Positions 26,311 to 33,701 of a DNA stretch of 39,474 bases are shown piece after piece. Both the position numbers and the translations under genes were made by a program. The stretch covers positions 1,678,672 to 1,718,145 of the forward strand of contig NZ_VWSH01000001.1 of NCBI RefSeq assembly GCF_008629695.1, in the 5' to 3' direction. Every line of letters starts with the position of its first letter. The first letter of the stretch is position 1. Source of the DNA: Taibaiella lutea (GTDB taxonomy: Bacteria > Bacteroidota > Bacteroidia > Chitinophagales > Chitinophagaceae). The notes beneath the pieces are model-generated. The model saw only the letters and a list, made by a program, of their open reading frames with translations. It was not told where the DNA came from and searched no databases.

Positions 26311-27156
26311 ATGAGAAATCTCCTCTTAATTACCGGACTACTTATTGCCACATTGGCAAACACATCTTGCTCCGATATCAGAATAAAAGATCATCCTGAA
26401 TGGAAAAAACAATTTGATACTTATGGTGTGGATGGTTGTTTTGAGTATTATGACAATAATAAAGAAACGGCACATTATTACAATAAAGAAAGATGTGCCA
26501 AACAAGTAAGCCCGGCTTCAACATTTAAAATATTCAATTCCCTTGTAGGCCTTGAAACTGCTGTTGCGCCTGATGAACAATTAGTCATTAAATGGGACGG
26601 AGTAGTAAGAGAAAATAAAGACTGGAATAAGGATATGACTATGGCCGAAGCTTTTAAAGTCAGTTGCCTGCCTTATTATCAGGAATTGGCGAGACGCATC
26701 GGGGCAAAAGACATGAAGCATTACCTTGATACGGTTCAATATGGTAATAAACAAATAGGGAAAGCCATTGATAGCTTCTGGATAAATGGGACATTATTGA
26801 TTTCACCTGATGAACAAGTTGGTTTTATTAAACGTTTATATCATGGTGAACTGCCTTTCAGCGAACGTTCTCAACGGATTGTAAGGGGCATGATGCTGCA
26901 GGAAGAAAGCAAGGATTACAAAGTGTATTACAAAACAGGCTGGGCACAAAACGGCAATGATAATTTGTTATGGATTGTCGGCTACGTTGAGAAAATTGAA
27001 GAATTGAAGAATGTTGAAACGGGTAAAGTGGAAGGCGTGCCGCATCCTTACTTCTTTGCATTAAACTTTAGCAGCGCTGATGATACAAAAGATTTAAAAC
27101 AGATAAGAATTGATTTGCTGCACAAATTATTAAATGAAGCAGGAATCGGCAAATAA
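26311..27156 (+). CDS. Class D (OXA-type) beta-lactamase-like lipoprotein
   Basis: A 281-residue protein. A signal peptide ends in a lipobox-like TSC (Cys20). The class D motifs are in order: PASTFK with nucleophile Ser70 and Lys73, SCL at 118-120 in the place of SxV, YGN at 144-146, the WINGTLLISPDEQ segment, and KTGW at 208-211. Length and spacing fit OXA enzymes. The third residue of SxV is Leu instead of Val, which could affect activity. It should hydrolyse beta-lactams in the periplasm, tethered to a membrane; the substrate range cannot be read from sequence. It is monocistronic and sits about 9 kb from a BlaI/M56 pair without sharing the operator. Penicillin-recognising sensor domains (BlaR C-termini) are related, but no membrane region is attached here. 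Confidence 0.88.
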   Translation: MRNLLLITGLLIATLANTSCSDIRIKDHPEWKKQFDTYGVDGCFEYYDNNKETAHYYNKERCAKQVSPASTFKIFNSLVGLETAVAPDEQLVIKWDGVVRENKDWNKDMTMAEAFKVSCLPYYQELARRIGAKDMKHYLDTVQYGNKQIGKAIDSFWINGTLLISPDEQVGFIKRLYHGELPFSERSQRIVRGMMLQEESKDYKVYYKTGWAQNGNDNLLWIVGYVEKIEELKNVETGKVEGVPHPYFFALNFSSADDTKDLKQIRIDLLHKLLNEAGIGK

Positions 27157-27169
27157 AGAATATCAGGAG

Positions 27170-27216
27170 TATAAAATAGCAGAACCGTTGCATTGCAACG
27201 GTTCTGCTATTTTATA
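27170..27216. terminator. Very long bidirectional terminator
   Basis: A perfect stem of 22 bp (ATAAAATAGCAGAACCGTTG and onward) with a 3-nt loop lies between the beta-lactamase stop (27156) and the stop of the convergent acyltransferase gene (27247). A/T runs flank both sides. Confidence 0.88.
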
Positions 27217-27246
27217 CAATCACTGAAATCGTTCAAACTTTCAAAA

Positions 27247-28191
27247 CTATTTCCCATTTATCTTTTCCCATATTTCAGGAATGCGTTTTACCCAATTCAA
27301 TTCACGCATTTTTGTTCTGGCATCTTCTACCGGAGAACCAAAGTAAGTTTTGCCGCCTTCCAAAGTTCCGCCCACACCACTCTGCGCATAGACAACTGCG
27401 CCTTTACCAATTGTAAGGTCTTTATTCACGCCCACCTGTCCCCAAAGTATTACTTCATCTTCGATAGTTGTTTTACCGGCAATGGCAACCTGTGCAGCAA
27501 ACAGACAATTTTTCCCTACAACAACGCCATGACCGATATGCACACTGTTGTCAAGCTTTGTACCCTGCCCGATAATTGTATCGCCACTAACACCTTTGTC
27601 TATTACAGAGCCTGCGCCAATTTCAACGTCATCATGAATAATAGCACGACCGCAACTTTCTAATTTATCATACTGCACTTCGCGTTCTTTCCTTCTTTTG
27701 TAATAGAAGGCGTCAGAACCAATTACAACACCCGAATGAAGAATTACATTATCGCCAATTATACAATGGTCATATATCGCAACGTTAGCATGAATCAGGC
27801 AATTCTTTCCAATGACAACATGATTGCCAACAAAAACACCTGGTTGTATCTGCGTCCCATCGCCAATAACAGCAGAGTCGCTTATCATTTTTGTTGCAGG
27901 TTCAAAAGGCCTGAATCGTTTTACCAACTTTACATACGCGTCGAACGGATCTTCGCAGACGAATAACACTTTACCTTCAGGCGCTTCCACTTCTTTATTG
28001 ATGATAATAAAAGTCGCTGCTGATTGAAGGCATTTATTATAATACTTCTCAAAGTCAACAAAGGAAATATCGCCTGCAACTACTTTGTGAATTTCATTGA
28101 TGCCCGTAGCCATTGCTTCGGCATCTCCAATAAGTTTGGCATCAATAAAGTTGGCTATCCACGCAGCTTCTATGGGAGTTTCAAAACGCAT
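27247..28191 (-). CDS. lpxD: LpxD-like UDP-3-O-acylglucosamine N-acyltransferase
   Basis: A 314-residue left-handed beta-helix acyltransferase. An N-terminal uridine-binding-like domain (about 1-95, with GDISFVDFEKYY) is followed by hexapeptide repeats at about 100-270 (IGDGTQIQPGVFVGNHVVIGKN, IGDNVILHSGVVIGSDAFYY) and the LpxD-type segment DDVEIGAGSVIDKG...LDNSVHIGHGVVVGKN, where His in HIGHG corresponds to the catalytic region. A C-terminal helix follows. In lipid A synthesis LpxD adds the N-linked acyl chain in the cytoplasm. No other lpx gene is adjacent, and Bacteroidota often carry LpxD paralogues, so this may be a second copy. It has its own promoter box. Confidence 0.82.
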   Translation of the reverse strand: MRFETPIEAAWIANFIDAKLIGDAEAMATGINEIHKVVAGDISFVDFEKYYNKCLQSAATFIIINKEVEAPEGKVLFVCEDPFDAYVKLVKRFRPFEPATKMISDSAVIGDGTQIQPGVFVGNHVVIGKNCLIHANVAIYDHCIIGDNVILHSGVVIGSDAFYYKRRKEREVQYDKLESCGRAIIHDDVEIGAGSVIDKGVSGDTIIGQGTKLDNSVHIGHGVVVGKNCLFAAQVAIAGKTTIEDEVILWGQVGVNKDLTIGKGAVVYAQSGVGGTLEGGKTYFGSPVEDARTKMRELNWVKRIPEIWEKINGK

Positions 28192-28213
28192 CTTTTCTTT
28201 TAATTTAGATATG

Positions 28214-28221
28214 CAAAGATA
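28214..28221 (-). promoter_or_regulatory. -7 box for the LpxD-like gene
   Basis: Minus-strand TATCTTTG is an exact TAnnTTTG match 22 nt before the ATG at 28191. Confidence 0.55.
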
Positions 28222-28409
28222 CTATCGCAGCTTGAGATATTGGCGAATGATGTTTAGTTCAGCTTTTAAAAATGTATAAATATCACTTCACTTATTGTTT
28301 GCAGCAAACAATTTTGCTGTAATTATTCAAATGGGTTATCCACATTTTTTTTCTTTTTGTGAATATTTTTTCCTGAAAAATTTTTCAAACAAAAAAATAC
28401 TTATTAATA

Positions 28410-28479
28410 TTGTGTAACAATTAAAGCTTACTAACCCCTCCTCATAAAAGCCCCGGCAATTCAAAAGCCGGGCTTTTTT
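28410..28479 (+). ncRNA. Candidate small RNA ending at an orphan terminator
   Basis: The 28192-28540 gap has no plus-strand gene, yet a plus-strand terminator sits at 28446-28479. TAATATTG (one mismatch to TAnnTTTG) at about 28405-28412 could start a transcript of about 60 nt. That transcript would contain an unpaired CCCCTCCTC stretch just before the hairpin, complementary to Shine-Dalgarno-like sequence. The boundaries are inferred. An unrecognised short ORF or a leader for the next gene are the alternatives. Confidence 0.3.
28446..28479 (+). terminator. Orphan rho-independent terminator
   Basis: AAAAGCCCCGGC pairs with GCCGGGCTTTT with one bulged C and is followed by TTTTTTA. The nearest upstream gene is on the opposite strand, and the next plus-strand gene starts after it, so no annotated gene uses it. 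Confidence 0.8.
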
Positions 28480-28524
28480 ATTTAAATTGCTGAAATCCTT
28501 TACCAGAGCCTATTTTAATATACC

Positions 28525-28532
28525 TAACTTTA
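28525..28532 (+). promoter_or_regulatory. Possible -7 box for the pseudouridine synthase gene
   Basis: TAACTTTA has one mismatch to TAnnTTTG and lies 8 nt before the ATG at 28541. It supports that start over the earlier ATG at 28487. Confidence 0.35.
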
Positions 28533-28540
28533 TTACGTAT

Positions 28541-29131
28541 ATGCCATTTGATTATTATTTTTTCTACAAGCCTTATAAAGTTATGTCACAGTTTTCTTCA
28601 GAAGGTGACAAGGAAACACTCGCGTCTTTCTTTAAAAACATTTCAAAAGATGTTTATCCTGTTGGAAGATTGGATTATGACAGCGAAGGATTATTATTTC
28701 TTACGAATGACAAAACACTGAATCATCGATTGCTGAATCCTTTGTTTATTCATGAAAGAACCTATTGGGTACAAGTAGAAGGCGTACCGACAGAAACAGG
28801 ATTGCAGCAATTAAGAAAAGGGACATTCATAAACATAGATGGTAAAGAGTATAAAACAAAGCCGGCAAAAGTAACATGGATGAAGGAAGCTCCTGAAGTC
28901 CCTTCGCGTAATCCGCCTATAAGACACAGAGAAAACATTCCGACGTCATGGCTTGCCATTACATTAACAGAAGGCAAAAACAGACAGGTAAGGAAAATGA
29001 CAGCATCTGTCAACCTGCCTACATTACGTCTGATAAGATATAGTATAGGAAAAGTAACATTAGACAAAATGAAACCCGGAGATATTTTGAAAGCAAATGA
29101 TAGCTTTATTCAAAAACTATTTGAGCGATAG
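28541..29131 (+). CDS. RluE/RsuA-family rRNA pseudouridine synthase
   Basis: A 196-residue protein with the RsuA/RluB/E/F catalytic fold: FFYKPYKVMSQF at the start, the catalytic motif GRLDYDSEGLLFLTND (Asp in RLDYD), RTYWVQVEG, and the C-terminal LTEGKNRQVRKM...LRLIRYSIG motif. The S4 domain of RsuA/RluB is absent, as in RluE, which modifies 23S rRNA at U2457 in E. coli. An upstream ATG at 28487 would add 18 residues without homology-like features and lies upstream of the promoter-like box, so I prefer 28541, where MPFDYYFFYKPY matches the family start. The following gene is adk. Confidence 0.88.
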   Translation: MPFDYYFFYKPYKVMSQFSSEGDKETLASFFKNISKDVYPVGRLDYDSEGLLFLTNDKTLNHRLLNPLFIHERTYWVQVEGVPTETGLQQLRKGTFINIDGKEYKTKPAKVTWMKEAPEVPSRNPPIRHRENIPTSWLAITLTEGKNRQVRKMTASVNLPTLRLIRYSIGKVTLDKMKPGDILKANDSFIQKLFER

Positions 29132-29220
29132 TAAGTATCTATCGGCATTATCAATCGCTTAAGATAATTTCACATCTGACAAAAGCAATAATTTTACATA
29201 CATAATTGGAAATCATTATG

Positions 29221-29228
29221 TACTTTTG
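29221..29228 (+). promoter_or_regulatory. -7 box for adk
   Basis: TACTTTTG is an exact TAnnTTTG match, 34 nt before the adk ATG. Confidence 0.55.
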
Positions 29229-29262
29229 CCACCTTATTTTTTGAATTTCACATCATAAGCTC

Positions 29263-29832
29263 ATGTTTAATATTATACTATTTGGCCCTCCGGGCGCAGG
29301 TAAAGGAACACAATCAGAAAAATTAATCGATAAATATAAACTCGTGCATATCTCTACAGGAGATATTTTCAGGGGACATATCCAACAACAAACAGCATTA
29401 GGTTTAAAAGTAAGCACACTTATTGCAAATGGTGAATTAGTACCGGATTCCATTACCATACATATGCTGGAAGAGGAAATTGAAAAAACGCCGGATGCTG
29501 TCGGTTTCATTTTTGACGGCTTCCCACGTACTGTAGCGCAGGCAGAGGCATTAGATGCTTTTCTTGAAGATAAAGGCAAGGTGGCAGGTGTGATTGCATT
29601 GGATGTAAATGAAGACGAACTGAGAAAACGTATTGCCGAAAGACAAAAAATAAGCGGACGTCCTGATGATGCAGCAGAAAAGTTAGTAAAGAGAATTGAT
29701 GAATATTTCAACAAAACGGTACATGTACTTCCTTATTATGAAGCACAAGGCAAACTAACGAGAGTAAATGGCATCGGGGAAATTGAGGACATCTTCCAAA
29801 ATCTCTGCAAAGTCATCGACGGCATGAAATAA
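29263..29832 (+). CDS. adk: Adenylate kinase
   Basis: A 189-residue nucleoside monophosphate kinase that interconverts ATP + AMP and 2 ADP in the cytosol. The P-loop GPPGAGKGT (8-16), the AMP-binding ISTGDIFR, the GFIFDGFPRTVAQAEAL motif, and a short lid (ERQKISGRPDD) of the type lacking the zinc-binding insertion are visible. The length fits the short-lid adenylate kinases common in Bacteroidota. It has its own promoter box and terminator. No unusual residues. Confidence 0.96.
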   Translation: MFNIILFGPPGAGKGTQSEKLIDKYKLVHISTGDIFRGHIQQQTALGLKVSTLIANGELVPDSITIHMLEEEIEKTPDAVGFIFDGFPRTVAQAEALDAFLEDKGKVAGVIALDVNEDELRKRIAERQKISGRPDDAAEKLVKRIDEYFNKTVHVLPYYEAQGKLTRVNGIGEIEDIFQNLCKVIDGMK

Positions 29833-29853
29833 AATATTGCATTACCTGTATTT

Positions 29854-29887
29854 AAAGGGTTTTATCTGACTATGGATAAAACCCTTT
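29854..29887 (+). terminator. Terminator after adk
   Basis: A 13-bp perfect stem (AAAGGGTTTTATC with GATAAAACCCTTT) with an 8-nt loop is followed by CTTTTTTCT. Confidence 0.82.
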
Positions 29888-29932
29888 CTTTTTTCTGACT
29901 AACTAATGTAATATCAATCCCATGTAAATTCA

Positions 29933-29940
29933 TAATTTTG
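29933..29940 (+). promoter_or_regulatory. -7 box for the GT-C-like membrane protein gene
   Basis: TAATTTTG is an exact TAnnTTTG match, 17 nt before the ATG at 29958. Confidence 0.55.
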
Positions 29941-29957
29941 AATCAACAACCTAAAGC

Positions 29958-31298
29958 ATGAATAAAGGCTTACGCATAATAATACTGATATCATTGATTG
30001 CAGGCTTTGCAGCCAGTGTGCTATACACAAAGGATATACAATCCTGGACAGGTTTTGGAGACATGCGCTCCCGCGTTGTGGCAGCAAGGCAAGTTAAAGA
30101 TGGATTCTCTCCTTATTTCACAAACTGGTATCCCGGAGACTCTTTACGTTATTTCACCGGCGGGTATGTAGATACACCGCGTAATAAAGCTACAGAACTG
30201 GCTAATCTGACCGTTTCGCCTCCTTTTTTAAGATGTCTTTCTATTGTTGCAGATAATGATAATAATAAGATTGATTTAGGCGCTTATGTTTTATTTCATC
30301 TTTTCTTTATCATCAGCGTAATACTTGCATTATGTTACGCACCTAAAAGAAAATGGCTGCTGACCTTGTTTTTATTGATTCCTATAACATTTACGGATGG
30401 TTGGATTTATCATTTTTTTGTGGTGCAGCATTATATGATTTATGCCTTTTTGTTTACGCTTATTGTCATATTCCTCATTAGAAAAAATCAGCTCGTTGCA
30501 GGTCTATTGATGGCTGTATTATTCATTTTCAGGCTCAATACATTGGTTTTTGTCATACCGTTTTTATTATTGTTCAGGAATTACAAAAAGTTTTTATCAG
30601 GGTTGCTTATAGGTGTGCTTGCCTACGGCATATTTGTTTGCTTCAGCCCTTTCGAACAAAAATTATGGAAAGATTACAGTGTTGTAATCAAGCGCAATCA
30701 GGCCATTCAGATGGTAGAAAATGTACCGGCAACAAGCGGCAATCTTTATATCCTTCCTTATCTCCCTGCCAGGTTTGAGGGCTCCAATTATTATCAGCTC
30801 GATACGATGCTGAAATACCGTGACTTTAAAATCAACAAGGAGTCTACCAATTTCAAGAATGTGTATGAAATCGTTTTTAAACATTATCCTTCAATAACGG
30901 GGCTTTCAGCCATGTTTCTGTTGTGCATTCTTATTCTCAGCGTTTTTCAATTTGTACAGATAAAGGAAAAAGGAAACATTACAATGCCATTGCAAAAGGT
31001 GATTATGACAGGATTGCTTTTCTATTTCCTGTCAAACTTTTTTTCTACGGTTGCTATTGTTCCTTATCATTTACCGCAATGGTGGGTGGTTGCATTGGTT
31101 TATGCTATTTATGCTGATAAAATTCCACGAACAACCTTCATTCTATTCTTTACAGGCATTTTGCTTAACCTGCATTTCATGATTGATTTTAAAGGCCGTC
31201 ATTTTATAGCAGAAGTGTTTTTGTTGGCATCATTACTCTTTGCTATACTGGCAAAAGAAAAATCAGACGAAACAATCCACGAGTTTGACAAAGTGTAA
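29958..31298 (+). CDS. Polytopic membrane protein, probable GT-C (GT87/DUF2029-like) transferase
   Basis: A 446-residue protein with about ten hydrophobic helices. After the first helix (IIILISLIAGFAASVLY) comes an extracytoplasmic loop with WTGFGDMRSRVVAARQVKDGFSPYFTNWYPGD (30-61); an acidic residue in this first loop and the GxSPY motif resemble DUF2029/GT87 mannosyltransferase-like proteins. Further helices follow to about residue 435, and the C-terminal tail is charged. Assignment rests on topology and the loop motif, so it is tentative. It lies between adk and obgE, each with its own promoter box. It would act at the inner membrane on a lipid-linked sugar donor if the family call is right. 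Confidence 0.6.
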   Translation: MNKGLRIIILISLIAGFAASVLYTKDIQSWTGFGDMRSRVVAARQVKDGFSPYFTNWYPGDSLRYFTGGYVDTPRNKATELANLTVSPPFLRCLSIVADNDNNKIDLGAYVLFHLFFIISVILALCYAPKRKWLLTLFLLIPITFTDGWIYHFFVVQHYMIYAFLFTLIVIFLIRKNQLVAGLLMAVLFIFRLNTLVFVIPFLLLFRNYKKFLSGLLIGVLAYGIFVCFSPFEQKLWKDYSVVIKRNQAIQMVENVPATSGNLYILPYLPARFEGSNYYQLDTMLKYRDFKINKESTNFKNVYEIVFKHYPSITGLSAMFLLCILILSVFQFVQIKEKGNITMPLQKVIMTGLLFYFLSNFFSTVAIVPYHLPQWWVVALVYAIYADKIPRTTFILFFTGILLNLHFMIDFKGRHFIAEVFLLASLLFAILAKEKSDETIHEFDKV

Positions 31299-31358
31299 TT
31301 CAATACCACTATTGATTCAGGCAATTCATAGGGTAATCAGTCTATAAAATTAAACGTT

Positions 31359-31366
31359 TACCTTTG
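31359..31366 (+). promoter_or_regulatory. -7 box for obgE, at the start codon
   Basis: TACCTTTG is an exact TAnnTTTG match ending 4 nt before the ATG at 31371, whose N-terminal protein sequence is the conserved Obg start. Transcription would begin at about the ATG itself. Confidence 0.6.
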
Positions 31367-31370
31367 CAGC

Positions 31371-32378
31371 ATGGATAAAGCGAATTTCGTAGATTATATA
31401 CGCATTTTCTGCCGCAGTGGTAAGGGCGGAGCGGGCAGTATGCACTTTGCACATACCAAATATAATGCTATGGCCGGACCCGATGGTGGTGACGGTGGCC
31501 GTGGCGGTCATATTATTTTAAGAGGCAATACACAATTATGGACTTTATTGCATCTTAGATATTATAAACATGTCCATGCGGAAGATGGAGAAAACGGAAG
31601 TGGCTCCAATTGCACCGGACGCAGCGGAAAAGACATTATTATTGAAGTACCATTGGGAACCATCGCCAAAGATGCAGAAACAGGCGAAGTAGAAGCTGAA
31701 ATACTGGAACATGGCCAGGAATATATCTGGCTGCCGGGTGGCATAGGAGGTCGTGGCAATACTTTCTTCAAATCTCCTACCAATCAGACACCGGAGCATG
31801 CACAACCGGGAGAAATGGGGCGTGAAGGTTATAAATATCTTGAATTGAAAGTATTGGCAGATGTAGGTTTGGTAGGTTTTCCGAATGCAGGCAAATCAAC
31901 CTTACTATCAAGCATTTCAGCAGCAAGGCCAAAGATTGCAAATTATGCGTTTACAACACTAACGCCGCAATTAGGTATTGTTCCTTATCGTGGCGATCAA
32001 AGTTTCTGTATGGCTGATCTTCCCGGAATTATAGAAGGCGCCGCCGAAGGCAAAGGTTTAGGCCACAGATTCCTGCGTCATATAGAACGTAATTCTGTGT
32101 TGCTGTTTATGATTCCTGCCGACAGCGAAAACCATAAAAAGGAATTTGATATCCTTCATCACGAACTGGAAAAATACAATCCTGAATTACTGCATAAAAG
32201 GATGATTATTGCCGTAAGTAAAAGTGATATGCTGGATGATGAATTGAAAGAAGAAATTTCAAAAGAGCTACCTGAAAACATTCCACACATGTTCATTTCA
32301 TCTGTTACCAATACAGGTATTGTTGAATTGAAAGATTCACTTTGGGAAGCATTGAATACAAAGGTTGAAGCGGAATAA
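31371..32378 (+). CDS. obgE: GTPase ObgE/CgtA
   Basis: A 335-residue ribosome-associated GTPase. The glycine-rich Obg fold occupies 1-160 ([30 protein letters not shown]). The G domain follows: G1 GFPNAGKST (169-177), G2 at [10 protein letters not shown] (191-200), G3 DLPG (216-219), and G4 as SKSD (283-286) where NKxD is usual. The protein ends after the G domain, without a C-terminal OCT domain. It acts in 50S assembly and stress signalling. The N-terminal [20 protein letters not shown] matches the family start, which fixes the ATG next to the promoter box. Confidence 0.96.
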   Translation: MDKANFVDYIRIFCRSGKGGAGSMHFAHTKYNAMAGPDGGDGGRGGHIILRGNTQLWTLLHLRYYKHVHAEDGENGSGSNCTGRSGKDIIIEVPLGTIAKDAETGEVEAEILEHGQEYIWLPGGIGGRGNTFFKSPTNQTPEHAQPGEMGREGYKYLELKVLADVGLVGFPNAGKSTLLSSISAARPKIANYAFTTLTPQLGIVPYRGDQSFCMADLPGIIEGAAEGKGLGHRFLRHIERNSVLLFMIPADSENHKKEFDILHHELEKYNPELLHKRMIIAVSKSDMLDDELKEEISKELPENIPHMFISSVTNTGIVELKDSLWEALNTKVEAE

Positions 32379-32446
32379 ATAAATTTCCTTTTTTGAAAGA
32401 CATTGACAAAACATAAAAAGTATATTTACTGCTTATCATTAAGACC

Positions 32447-32812
32447 ATGAAAAGTTGTTGCAAAGATGTCATGAACGAAGAAGATAATGCTTCTGAAAAC
32501 AAACAGAAAGGCGGACTACAACGTTTAAAAGAAAAATGGAAAGTGAAAAGTATGGGTCAGCTATTACTGATACTTTGCACCTTCGCCATTGGCGGCACAG
32601 CTTGCGGCATGGCCGGAAGGCAAATCATGCATTATATAGGTCCCGACCATAAAGGCTTATGGGTTGTTGTTTATATTCTTTTGATAACTATCCTCTGGCC
32701 TTTATGTGTTATAATAATCAGTATTCCATTAGGACAATTCAACTTTTTCAGACATTACCTGAAACGGTTAGGAACAAAAATATTCAGAAAGCAAAAAGGT
32801 TCAGGTTTATAG
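32447..32812 (+). CDS. Small two-helix membrane protein, DUF6787-like
   Basis: A 121-residue protein with a polar N-terminus (residues 1-35), transmembrane helices at about 38-58 and 73-95, and a basic tail. The patterns WKVKSMGQLLLILCTFAIGG and IPLGQFNFFRHYLKRLG resemble the DUF6787 family common in Bacteroidota. No function is known. It starts 68 nt after obgE, so it may share that transcript. Its last codons form the left arm of the terminator. Confidence 0.72.
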   Translation: MKSCCKDVMNEEDNASENKQKGGLQRLKEKWKVKSMGQLLLILCTFAIGGTACGMAGRQIMHYIGPDHKGLWVVVYILLITILWPLCVIIISIPLGQFNFFRHYLKRLGTKIFRKQKGSGL

Positions 32813-32825
32813 TCTGAACCTTTTT
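32793..32825. terminator. Terminator overlapping the end of the small membrane protein gene
   Basis: A 12-bp perfect stem (AAAAAGGTTCAG with CTGAACCTTTTT) with a 9-nt loop. The left arm is coding sequence and the stop codon (32810-32812) lies in the loop. It also faces the convergent recO gene. Confidence 0.82.
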
Positions 32826-32838
32826 AATTAATACAATA

Positions 32839-33573
32839 TCAATAGAAAATAGCAGTCAATACTGCTATCGTTTTTAATTCTTTGAAATGAGGAACATGCA
32901 GTTGCAAGAAACTAAGGAAGTATTGCAATACGGTTTTTCGTTCTTCTGCAGTCATTTTTATTTGCTGGATTTCATTAAGACTTGAGGCCTGATTCAATTC
33001 GCTCATTAGGCTGGCATACGTTCCGGTAATAAATGGTGGATAAGCAGAACTATGTGTACTGAACCGACCTTCATGAATATCTGCAAACGGGCTCTCCGTA
33101 TTATATTCGCCGGACAAATAATAACCCGCAAATTTTGCACTCTGAATAATAAAATACAATGGATAATTAGCAATTGATGTTGTCGCATCCTCATCCAGTT
33201 GCATCAAAAAGTTCAATAAGAATTCAAACAATTCCGGTTGAGGATCATGTGCTGCAAGCAGTTGCTTTATCACCTCCATTGCAAATAAAGCCACACCGTT
33301 CTTCACAACATCTTCCTGAACAGACTGATAAATAAGATACGACTGGTATTCCTTTATATTCTGAAGGTTTTTATTGGCTTGTTCATACACAATCATATCC
33401 AATACAGAACCTGCAAACAATACATTTGCTTTGCGTCCTTTTGCTTTAGCGCTGCGCACTCCTTTTACAATATAAGACTGCATACCGAGCAATTCGGTAA
33501 AGACTGTGCAAATAAGGCTCGTTTCGCCATATTTTACTGTCTTTAAAACAATGCCTCTTGTAGTATGCACCAT
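32839..33573 (-). CDS. recO: DNA repair protein RecO
   Basis: A 244-residue protein. The N-terminal OB-fold (about 1-80) starts with VHTTRGIVLKTVKYGETSLICTVFTE and continues SYIVKGVRSAKAKGRKANV. The C-terminal helical domain includes LLNFLMQLDEDA and LQYFLSFLQLHVPHFKELKT. Together with RecR it loads RecA at gapped DNA. The four-Cys zinc motif of some RecO proteins is not present. A promoter box lies upstream, and the gene ends next to a bidirectional terminator. Confidence 0.88.
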   Translation of the reverse strand: MVHTTRGIVLKTVKYGETSLICTVFTELLGMQSYIVKGVRSAKAKGRKANVLFAGSVLDMIVYEQANKNLQNIKEYQSYLIYQSVQEDVVKNGVALFAMEVIKQLLAAHDPQPELFEFLLNFLMQLDEDATTSIANYPLYFIIQSAKFAGYYLSGEYNTESPFADIHEGRFSTHSSAYPPFITGTYASLMSELNQASSLNEIQQIKMTAEERKTVLQYFLSFLQLHVPHFKELKTIAVLTAIFY

Positions 33574-33595
33574 GAAGGATAAGATAAATGTGTAG

Positions 33596-33603
33596 CAAAA
33601 TTA
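33596..33603 (-). promoter_or_regulatory. -7 box for recO
   Basis: Minus-strand TAATTTTG is an exact TAnnTTTG match 22 nt before the ATG at 33573. Confidence 0.55.
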
Positions 33604-33701
33604 CCATTATTGAATTACAAGCCACAAAGACATTTCAACAAAATAAACATTGCATTCCAACCATTGGCCTTTTGATTGCATCAATAATATAAAACACGTT
33701 T

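Noticed and set aside
27193-27663. Plus-strand 156-codon ORF antisense to the LpxD-like gene
   Set aside because: It is antisense to hexapeptide-repeat coding sequence, starts inside a terminator hairpin, and its translation looks compositionally odd, so it is a frame shadow.
28487-28540. Longer pseudouridine synthase start at ATG 28487
   Set aside because: The extra 18 residues do not resemble the family start, and a promoter-like box lies just before the ATG at 28541.
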